Shown one piece after another: positions 8,389 through 13,133 of a stretch of 13,133 nt of DNA. The notes beneath the pieces were generated by a model, which had not been told where the DNA came from, searched no databases, and saw only the letters and a program-made list of their open reading frames with translations. Every line of letters starts with the position of its first letter. Position 1 is the first letter of the stretch. A program made the translations under genes and the position numbers. The DNA comes from Bdellovibrionales bacterium (GTDB lineage Bacteria; Bdellovibrionota; Bdellovibrionia; Bdellovibrionales; UBA1609): contig DAIDJH010000015.1 in assembly GCA_027451425.1 (NCBI GenBank), forward strand, positions 1-13,133, read 5' to 3'.

Positions 8389-9537
8389 CTACTGCGCCGA
8401 TAAATGAATCACCGTGATTTCGGCGCGTACACCCAGACGATTCGCGACTGCCCAGTAGCCACTGCCGGGATTGACGTAGACGGCTAACCGACCGTAGCGA
8501 TTGAGCCCACGATGGAATTTATGAATATATCGAATGATCCAACTGTACGGAAAATATTGGCCGCCATGGGTATGCCCCGAAAGTTGAAGGTGAAAACCAT
8601 GTTCTTCGGCTTCTTGATAAAAACTCGGGCGATGCGAAAGTAAAATTCGAACGTGTGGCTTTTCAACTTTGGCCTGCGCTGCCCGTTGAACATTAGGAAC
8701 GTGCTCTGCTGACAACAGTTTCCCGGCCGGGTCAGTAATACCCCCGATGAAAACCGAAGCCTCACCCAAATCCACCGCGACGCTTTCGTTAATAAGCGGC
8801 CGAAAACCAAATCCCACGACTTTTTCAATTAATTTGGGAGCATCCCAATAACACTCATGATTACCCGGAACATAAAAAACGCCGTGACGAGCACGCAGCT
8901 CGGAAAATGGCTCTAGATGTAACGCCAGCTCTTCGGCCCACCCATCGACTAAATCACCGGTGACTGCGACAATATCAGCTTTAACAGCATTCGCTTGAGC
9001 GACCAGGCGCTCAACATATCGCCGACGGACAGTTGAACCGATATGCACATCGCTGACTTGCGCGATCTTGAACCCGTGAAGCGACGGCGGCAAGTTCTCA
9101 ATAGATACGCTCACGTTTCGAAGCTGCGGGCCCAGAATGAAGGCAACGATATAGCCGGCAAAAGCCAACACGCAGGACGACGTCAAAACGATAAGTTCTA
9201 AATCGCGAAAACCGAAATGCCCAAGCGCCTTGGCCATCGCCGGCGAAGTCAACACCAATATGCCATAAACTAAATCTGTTGCAAATGATAGCGGGATAAA
9301 TATCGACCAGGTCGCCATCGTGAAAGAGCCCACCCATGCGAGGATGCGAAACCAAAGCCGATCGTTAACTTTCATGGTTTTATGATGGGCTAGAAATTGC
9401 CACGAAAACATGATGACAAATACGCCGAGCCCCAATGCGGTTGCCCACCACGGAGAAGACGGCATCAATTCAACCGCTTTTATAGCCGTATAGCCGACAA
9501 TTAAAAATAAGATAGCGAAAATTCGATTTCGAATCAC
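8389..9537 (-). CDS. Membrane-anchored metallophosphoesterase (YkuE/YaeI-like)
   Basis: A calcineurin-like phosphoesterase carried on a membrane anchor. It has 382 residues. The N-terminal 140 or so contain about four hydrophobic segments (near 7-25, 31-50, 62-95 and 118-138). The catalytic domain follows with the full metal-binding set: Asp163 and His165 (SDVHIG), Asp195 (GDLVDG), Asn226-His227 (GNHECYWD), a later SHRPS histidine, and His322/His324 (GHTHGGQ). The domain architecture matches the YkuE/YaeI group, for which activity on phospholipid-like substrates (UDP-diacylglucosamine-type or related) has been reported in some members. The actual substrate cannot be read from sequence. The GTG start at 9535-9537 has AGTAGGG six bases upstream. 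It appears to be the first gene of the minus-strand operon that continues into glutaredoxin, the S9 peptidase and crcB, with a plausible promoter at 9568-9596. Confidence 0.88.
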   Translation of the reverse strand: MIRNRIFAILFLIVGYTAIKAVELMPSSPWWATALGLGVFVIMFSWQFLAHHKTMKVNDRLWFRILAWVGSFTMATWSIFIPLSFATDLVYGILVLTSPAMAKALGHFGFRDLELIVLTSSCVLAFAGYIVAFILGPQLRNVSVSIENLPPSLHGFKIAQVSDVHIGSTVRRRYVERLVAQANAVKADIVAVTGDLVDGWAEELALHLEPFSELRARHGVFYVPGNHECYWDAPKLIEKVVGFGFRPLINESVAVDLGEASVFIGGITDPAGKLLSAEHVPNVQRAAQAKVEKPHVRILLSHRPSFYQEAEEHGFHLQLSGHTHGGQYFPYSWIIRYIHKFHRGLNRYGRLAVYVNPGSGYWAVANRLGVRAEITVIHLSAQ

Positions 9538-9567
9538 GGCGTGCCCTACTCAGCTGAAGTTGCGCGC

Positions 9568-9596
9568 AGTACAACTCGCGAAGGCTCAACTGTCAA
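9568..9596 (-). promoter_or_regulatory. Candidate promoter of the metallophosphoesterase-grxC-peptidase-crcB operon
   Basis: On the minus strand a perfect TTGACA (9596 to 9591) is followed after 17 bases by TGTACT (9573 to 9568; 4 of 6 to the -10 consensus). Transcription would begin near 9560, about 24 bases before the GTG at 9537. The -35 box lies inside one arm of the 23-base palindrome, so any dimer bound there would compete with RNA polymerase. This is a pattern match, but it is the best promoter candidate in the window. Confidence 0.5.
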
Positions 9597-9610
9597 AAGT
9601 TTTGACAGTT
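9588..9610. repeat. Perfect 23-base palindrome between divergent genes (candidate operator)
   Basis: The left arm AACTGTCAAAA (9588-9598) and right arm TTTTGACAGTT (9600-9610) are exact reverse complements around a single central G at 9599. Each arm carries TTGACA on its outward-facing strand, giving back-to-back -35-like boxes for the divergent metallophosphoesterase operon and the subtilisin-like protease gene. It sits 51 bases from the former start and 153 from the latter. A length of about 20 bases with dyad symmetry is typical of binding sites for dimeric regulators such as TetR or GntR types. The cognate regulator is not in the window. It is not followed by a T-run on either strand in the way a terminator would be. 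Confidence 0.6.
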
Positions 9611-9648
9611 CACCAAATCATGGGCGCAAAATTCGCGCGTCTCATCTC

Positions 9649-9654
9649 GATAAT
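9649..9654 (+). promoter_or_regulatory. Possible -10 element for the protease transcript
   Basis: GATAAT (5 of 6 to the -10 consensus) would place the transcript start near 9661, just ahead of the structured leader that begins at 9674. No recognisable -35 lies 16-18 bases upstream. The palindrome's plus-strand TTGACA (9602-9607) is too far away to pair with it. The alternative pairing of that TTGACA with CAAAAT (9627-9632) has a long 19-base spacer. Either way, an activator or alternative sigma factor may be involved. Confidence is low. Confidence 0.25.
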
Positions 9655-9673
9655 CCTGAAATTTCGTGGAGTT

Positions 9674-9749
9674 AGCCGCGCTCTTCTTCGGCACCGCGAT
9701 TGCTCCTTTACTAGGTAAAGAGCCTAAGACGCTCGCGGTGAGCGCGGCT
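9674..9749 (+). promoter_or_regulatory. Structured 5' leader of the subtilisin-like protease gene (three nested stems)
   Basis: Three nested, exactly complementary stems can form. P1 pairs AGCCGCGCT (9674-9682) with AGCGCGGCT (9741-9749). P2 pairs CACCGCGA (9692-9699) with TCGCGGTG (9733-9740), stacking directly on P1 on the 3' side with a nine-base bulge on the 5' side. P3 is a hairpin, GCT-C-CTTTAC (9702-9711) with GTAAAGAGC (9715-9723), which has one bulged C and a TAG loop. In total 26 Watson-Crick pairs lie within 76 bases. The outer stem ends two bases before the GGAGG ribosome binding site (9752-9756). I recognise no known riboswitch class. A regulatory leader, thermosensor or protein-binding element are possible readings, all inferred from pairing only. 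Confidence 0.5.
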
Positions 9750-9762
9750 CTGGAGGGGCGTT

Positions 9763-11160
9763 ATGAAACACAACCCATTCCGACAATTTGTATTCTTCTT
9801 TGCCGGAGTCCTCATGATCTTCGCCATATTCCGATTCAACATGAATCGCGTAAAGGCGCTCCGCCCCGAAGGCGAAAATGTCAGCTCTGGGTTAAATCAA
9901 ATAGATTTAGCCAGCTTGAAAAACTCCAAAATCAAACGAGCCACGGAACTCGGCCAAGCGGTGCCGCAAAAAAATCCCACTGTAGCTAAAGACAAATTGG
10001 ATGTGCTCCTCAACGACCCATCCGTCGAAGCGCAGTACCATCTCGCGAACATCCACGCCCAAAAAGCATGGACACGCGATCGGGCTCTCGGCAGCCGCAA
10101 AGTAAAAGTCTGCGTGATTGACACTGGCGTTGACGTCAACCACCCCGACCTAAAAGCCAACCTGTGGGTCAATCCTGGCGAAACCGGCAAAGATAAATAC
10201 GGGCAGGACAAGGCCACTAACCAAGTTGACGACGACCTTGATGGATGCGTTGATGACGTCCACGGCTGCAATTTGATCACTGGCACAGGCGACATCACCG
10301 ATCACCATGGTCATGGCACTCACGTTGCCGGTATCATTGGCGCAACCGGCGATCACGGTCTTGGCGTTGTGGGAGTCTCGCCGCGCGTAACACTGATCAT
10401 CGCCAAGTATTACGACCCCTACTCACCTTCGGCGAACAATTTGTTGAACACGGTGAAATCCATTCATTACTGCGTCGCCCATCACGCGGACATTATCAAC
10501 TATTCAGGTGGCGGACTCGAACCCAGCCCGCAGGAGCGCGCCGCCATTGAAGAGGCCCGCCAGCATGGAATCCTCTTCGTCGCCGCCGCCGGCAATGAAG
10601 AATCCGATTCCGACTATCACCATTATTATCCCGCCAATTATGGCCTCGATAACATCATTTCCGTCACTGCTTATGACCGCAATGACAAGGTTTTACCGTC
10701 AAGCAACTACGGCGCGCGAACAGTGGACATCGCGGCACCGGGTAAAAATATTTTCTCGACCCTACCTGGCGGCCAGTACGGTTACCTCACCGGAACATCG
10801 CAGGCCACTGCGGTTGTGACCGGCGTTGCGGCGCTCATAAAATCGCAATACCCTGATTTTGATGCCACACGCCTTATCCGCCACCTCACTGAAACCGGGG
10901 ACCTTGACCCAATCCGCCTGGCGGGTAAAACGCGATACGAAAAGCGGCTCAACGCCTACCGAGCTTTGTCGATTCTTGGCTCGGGCGAATCTGTAACCGG
11001 TACTGTGGCCCGCAATGCCGCCAATTTGAACCCTGACCAGTTTGCATTGAGCCACAATGCCTCGCCGAACATCAGCTTGATGGAGTTTAACAGTGACCTG
11101 CGAAATTTCTTGCGAGAGCGAGCCCACCAAGGTATATCTCCGAACTTGCACGCTGAGTGA
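9763..11160 (+). CDS. Subtilisin-like serine protease (peptidase S8), exported or membrane-anchored
   Basis: A secreted-type endopeptidase of 465 residues. The N-terminus (basic, then a hydrophobic stretch at about 8-22) is a signal peptide or signal anchor with no obvious AXA cleavage site. Residues 25-110 have no recognisable I9 pro-domain. The catalytic domain carries Asp120 (VIDTGVDVNHPDL), His184 (GHGTHVAG), the oxyanion Asn278 (AAAGNEE) and Ser346 (GTSQATAVVTG). An Asp-rich insert with two cysteines (DDDLDGCVDDVHGCN) between Asp120 and His184 resembles calcium-binding loops of this family. The Ser motif differs from the usual GTSMA-P form: Gln replaces Met and the proline is absent. The tail after about residue 400 is unassigned. 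The ATG has a clear GGAGG six bases upstream. It is preceded by a structured leader and a palindrome. The gap to rpsD is 48 bases. The substrate is unknown. Confidence 0.92.
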   Translation: MKHNPFRQFVFFFAGVLMIFAIFRFNMNRVKALRPEGENVSSGLNQIDLASLKNSKIKRATELGQAVPQKNPTVAKDKLDVLLNDPSVEAQYHLANIHAQKAWTRDRALGSRKVKVCVIDTGVDVNHPDLKANLWVNPGETGKDKYGQDKATNQVDDDLDGCVDDVHGCNLITGTGDITDHHGHGTHVAGIIGATGDHGLGVVGVSPRVTLIIAKYYDPYSPSANNLLNTVKSIHYCVAHHADIINYSGGGLEPSPQERAAIEEARQHGILFVAAAGNEESDSDYHHYYPANYGLDNIISVTAYDRNDKVLPSSNYGARTVDIAAPGKNIFSTLPGGQYGYLTGTSQATAVVTGVAALIKSQYPDFDATRLIRHLTETGDLDPIRLAGKTRYEKRLNAYRALSILGSGESVTGTVARNAANLNPDQFALSHNASPNISLMEFNSDLRNFLRERAHQGISPNLHAE

Positions 11161-11208
11161 GTTGCACGAAATCGGCTCACGGCGCTAATTAAGTAATAAC
11201 GAGGGTCT

Positions 11209-11838
11209 ATGAAAAGAGCAGGTAAAATCGCGCGGTATCGTATTCAACGTCGTTTGGGAGTCGAACTCCCCGGTCTTGGCAAAGCAGGAGCGCTCGAGCG
11301 TCGACCATACCCACCCGGCCAGAACGGCAACAAACGCCGCAAATTTTCTGACTACGCTCTTCGTCTTGAAGAAAAACAAAAAATCCGGCGGCATTATGAG
11401 CTCCGCGAAGAGCAATTGCGCCGATTCATTCGCCAAGCCAAAACCGGCAAAGGCACCAACTGGACAGCGAAGCTCATGGGTCTACTCGAACGACGGCTGG
11501 ATAATGTCGTGTTCCGTCTCGGCTTCGCGCCGAGCATTCGCGCCGCTCGCCAATTGACATCGCATGGCCATGTGCGTGTGAATGGTAAAAAAGTGGATCT
11601 TGGCTCGTATGTATTGAAAGTCGGCGATCAAATCACTTTGTCTGACAAAGGTTTTCAAAACCAAATTTATCTTCGCGCCAAACAATCTCCGCGACTCGAT
11701 GTCGCCGATTTCTTACGCAAAGAAGATCAAAACGGCAAAGAAGTCGGGCTGGTACAAGCCATTCCCGGAACAGAACATGTGCCGTTTAATTTCGATGCGG
11801 GGCTATTCACCGAATACTACGCCGCCCGAAACGTCTAG
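11209..11838 (+). CDS. rpsD: 30S ribosomal protein S4, cysteine-free form
   Basis: S4 binds 16S rRNA early in small-subunit assembly, shapes the decoding region and influences accuracy. This copy has 209 residues, the normal length. The N-terminal region has the conserved PPGQNGNKRRKFSDYALRLEEKQKIRRHY segment. The S4 RNA-binding domain spans about 98-160 (RRLDNVVFRLGF through HVRVNGKKV). The C-terminus ends in the typical FTEYYA tail. There is no cysteine anywhere, so it is the zinc-free (C-minus) type. It stands alone: the usual partners S13, S11, RpoA and L17 are not next to it. It may therefore be a relocated single copy or a second paralogue. The ATG has GAGGG three bases upstream. A TTGCAC at 11162-11167 is followed by AT-rich sequence but no good -10, so its promoter is unclear. 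Confidence 0.96.
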   Translation: MKRAGKIARYRIQRRLGVELPGLGKAGALERRPYPPGQNGNKRRKFSDYALRLEEKQKIRRHYELREEQLRRFIRQAKTGKGTNWTAKLMGLLERRLDNVVFRLGFAPSIRAARQLTSHGHVRVNGKKVDLGSYVLKVGDQITLSDKGFQNQIYLRAKQSPRLDVADFLRKEDQNGKEVGLVQAIPGTEHVPFNFDAGLFTEYYAARNV

Positions 11839-11854
11839 TGGAATCGATTTTGCA

Positions 11855-11882
11855 CTCCTAAATTGGTATCACCAATTTGGAG
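11855..11882 (+). promoter_or_regulatory. Hairpin masking the Shine-Dalgarno of the zinc-ribbon gene
   Basis: AAATTGGT (11860-11867) and ACCAATTT (11871-11878) pair perfectly around an ATC loop. Below them CTCC (11855-11858) can pair with GGAG (11879-11882), leaving T11859 bulged. That GGAG is the core of the only good ribosome binding site (GGAGGG, 11879-11884) for the ATG at 11895. The 12-pair stem therefore covers the site in the folded RNA. No T-run follows, so an intrinsic terminator is unlikely. A translational switch, thermosensor or read-through control after rpsD is inferred from pairing only. Confidence 0.5.
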
Positions 11883-11894
11883 GGCAACTGGACA

Positions 11895-12107
11895 ATGGAT
11901 CAGCATAATCATTCTTCGAAGCCGAAGGTGCCGGAGCTTACTGCGGCTGAAAAACTGTTTGTTGAAACTCAAAACCAATGCGCTCTTTGCGGTTCAGCTC
12001 TGCAAATCACCGTCGAAACATACTTAGAAGATTATTACCTTCGTGAAGAAGCCGAATGTCCTGTTTGCAATGTCAAAACCCGCGTGAAAAACCATAAAAT
12101 GCATTAA
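11895..12107 (+). CDS. Small four-cysteine zinc-ribbon-like protein, function unknown
   Basis: A 70-residue hypothetical protein with two CxxC knuckles, Cys29/Cys32 (CALCGS) and Cys55/Cys58 (CPVCNV), separated by 22 residues. This is the pattern of a small zinc ribbon. The first 28 residues are polar and Lys/Glu-rich (DQHNHSSKPKVPELTAAEKLF). The segment between the knuckles is acidic with aromatic residues (ETYLEDYYLREEAE). It has no signal peptide or membrane segment. The start chosen is ATG 11895, ten bases after GGAGGG. A TTG at 11877 overlaps that ribosome binding site and is rejected. It lies 56 bases after rpsD on the same strand, and the intervening hairpin can hide its ribosome binding site. 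Its TAA shares the TTAA at 12104-12107 with the convergent MFS gene. Role in nucleic-acid or protein binding would be a guess. I do not recognise a named family. Confidence 0.7.
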   Translation: MDQHNHSSKPKVPELTAAEKLFVETQNQCALCGSALQITVETYLEDYYLREEAECPVCNVKTRVKNHKMH

Positions 12108-13133
12108 TTCATTGACGGTGTGGCGGGAGAAACTGCCAATTTTTTGACATTCCTGACATTGCCGAAGGCTCGAGAACTCCACCACAAAAAGAAAAGTGAC
12201 AACACGGCAAAAATCGGCGCAACAAAGAACGCACGCCCCACCCCGAAACGATCAGTAAGCACTCCGAGCAGAATGTGCATCAGCACAATAAACAAACAAC
12301 TGATGGCAATCGAATTATTCACGGCACGATGCGAATTTTCGGGGAACAACTGCGCGATGTACTCAACGCTAAAACCAAAAACCGGCGCCATAGTCAGGCC
12401 GCAAAGCGCGAACATGTCAGGCCGCCAAAATAGCCCAAGGGAGAGAAACGCAATCGTGCCAACAAGCGCCCAGTTAATGATCGAACGCGTGCTCCAGCGG
12501 AACTGAAATATCAAAAACACCAGACGGCCAATGAGAAGGAAAAAATAAAATTTAGCTACATTTTGCGCCGCGATCTCCGGCCGATAACCTAGATCTCCAC
12601 GCAAATAGAGAGCGAGACGGGTTGAAACAGTGAGCTCGGCCAGCGTGTAAAATGACATCATCGAGGCGACAATCCAGAGGCGCCCAGTCGAAGAAATTTT
12701 GGCTTCGCGTTCATCTCGCCGGGCGGCATCGCCGTGATTAGCCGCTCTCGAACGCGGCCAAAAACTGACGAAAAACGACGTCAGGACGAACGCCGAACAA
12801 AATAAAAATCCCTGCCGCCAAGTGCCTCCAATACGAAAAATATGTGCCGCGAACAATGGAGCCAAAATCGATGAAAACGCGTAGGTAGCATGGAGCCCCG
12901 ACAGCAAGCGGCGACGCGAGTCCGCGTTAGAGGTTGAATGAGTGGCATCAAGTACGAGCAAATTCTGTGCGACATTGAGCACGCCAAAACCGAGCCCAAA
13001 AAAAGCACAGGCCGCGATCATCTGCCAAAACGCGTGAACTTGCGATAAAACCGCAAACCCTCCCGCCATAACGAGCTGACCGACACGCAAAACAAACAGA
13101 TCACCAAAGCGTTGAACGGATCGCGCGACGACA
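12104..13133 (-). CDS. Major facilitator superfamily transporter (FucP-like fold), 5' end missing
   Basis: A polytopic inner-membrane transporter. The frame is open without a stop from the window edge (codon at 13130-13132) to the TAA at 12104-12106, giving about 342 visible residues. A TTG at 13088-13090 is an internal codon, because the upstream translation (RSVQRFGDLFVLRVGQLVMAGG) reads like the loop and helix after the first MFS helix pair. About ten hydrophobic helices are visible, with a central cytoplasmic loop near 12690-12750 that is Arg/Asp/Glu-rich (RSRAANHGDAARRDEREAK). HATYAFSSILAPL and TDRFGVGRAF are compatible with the sugar/fucose-permease side of the superfamily, but the substrate cannot be assigned. 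A drug-efflux role is the main alternative. It is convergent with the zinc-ribbon gene, overlapping by four bases with no room for an intergenic terminator. Confidence 0.85.
   Translation of the reverse strand, partial: VVARSVQRFGDLFVLRVGQLVMAGGFAVLSQVHAFWQMIAACAFFGLGFGVLNVAQNLLVLDATHSTSNADSRRRLLSGLHATYAFSSILAPLFAAHIFRIGGTWRQGFLFCSAFVLTSFFVSFWPRSRAANHGDAARRDEREAKISSTGRLWIVASMMSFYTLAELTVSTRLALYLRGDLGYRPEIAAQNVAKFYFFLLIGRLVFLIFQFRWSTRSIINWALVGTIAFLSLGLFWRPDMFALCGLTMAPVFGFSVEYIAQLFPENSHRAVNNSIAISCLFIVLMHILLGVLTDRFGVGRAFFVAPIFAVLSLFFLWWSSRAFGNVRNVKKLAVSPATPSMN

Noticed and set aside
9666..9989. A GTG-initiated 107-residue open frame starting within the protease leader, with a hydrophobic beginning (MELAALFFGTAIAPLLGKE).
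   Set aside because: Most of it is an out-of-frame reading of the subtilisin-like protease gene, with no ribosome binding site and a low-complexity basic tail. The stem arms that define the leader explain the sequence better. A short leader peptide cannot be fully excluded.
11855..11884. Intrinsic terminator of rpsD.
   Set aside because: The stem is strong enough but is followed by GGGCAACTGG, not a T-run, and its 3' arm is the next gene's ribosome binding site.
12104..13090. A complete MFS gene starting at the TTG at 13090.
   Set aside because: The frame stays open to the window edge and the upstream residues fit the family, so the gene is cut by the edge and the TTG is internal.

Overview
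The window looks like chromosomal DNA of a Gram-negative bacterium of roughly even GC content. Genes are tightly packed on both strands, start codons are often GTG or TTG, and several junctions overlap by four bases. A lipoprotein-type signal peptide, a FadJ-type fused beta-oxidation enzyme and a subtilisin-like protease with a GTSQATA serine motif would suit a Bdellovibrionota or other deltaproteobacteria-like lineage. That placement is inference from gene style only. I see no rRNA, tRNA, CRISPR array, insertion sequence or phage gene.

Layout. (1) 1-626 (+): the 3' part of a PotC/PotI-type polyamine ABC transporter permease, cut by the window edge. (2) 652-5208: a complete fatty-acid beta-oxidation locus. 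Thiolase and the fused hydratase/3-hydroxyacyl-CoA dehydrogenase lie on the minus strand with an ATGA stop/start overlap. A divergent long-chain/isovaleryl-type acyl-CoA dehydrogenase lies on the plus strand. Together these three genes cover all four steps of the cycle. A DNA-repair alkyltransferase (Ogt) is coupled to the dehydrogenase through a GTGA overlap. (3) 5692-9537 (-): a probable four-gene operon read right to left: membrane-anchored metallophosphoesterase, glutaredoxin, S9 (prolyl-oligopeptidase family) lipoprotein peptidase, and CrcB/FluC fluoride channel. CrcB overlaps the end of Ogt by 62 bases on the opposite strand. (4) 9538-9762: a divergent regulatory region. It holds a 23-base perfect palindrome containing back-to-back TTGACA boxes, and a highly structured leader. 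(5) 9763-12107 (+): an exported or membrane-anchored S8 subtilisin-like protease, a stand-alone cysteine-free ribosomal protein S4 (rpsD), and a 70-residue four-cysteine zinc-ribbon protein whose ribosome binding site can be buried in a hairpin. (6) 12104 to the right edge (-): an MFS transporter whose 5' end lies outside the window and whose stop shares a TTAA with the zinc-ribbon gene.

Most protein families here are ordinary housekeeping or accessory types, and I did not find a clear new multi-gene system. The parts worth a second look are non-coding: the nested stem-loop leader ahead of the protease (9674-9749), the palindromic divergent promoter (9588-9610), and the Shine-Dalgarno-masking hairpin after rpsD (11855-11882).
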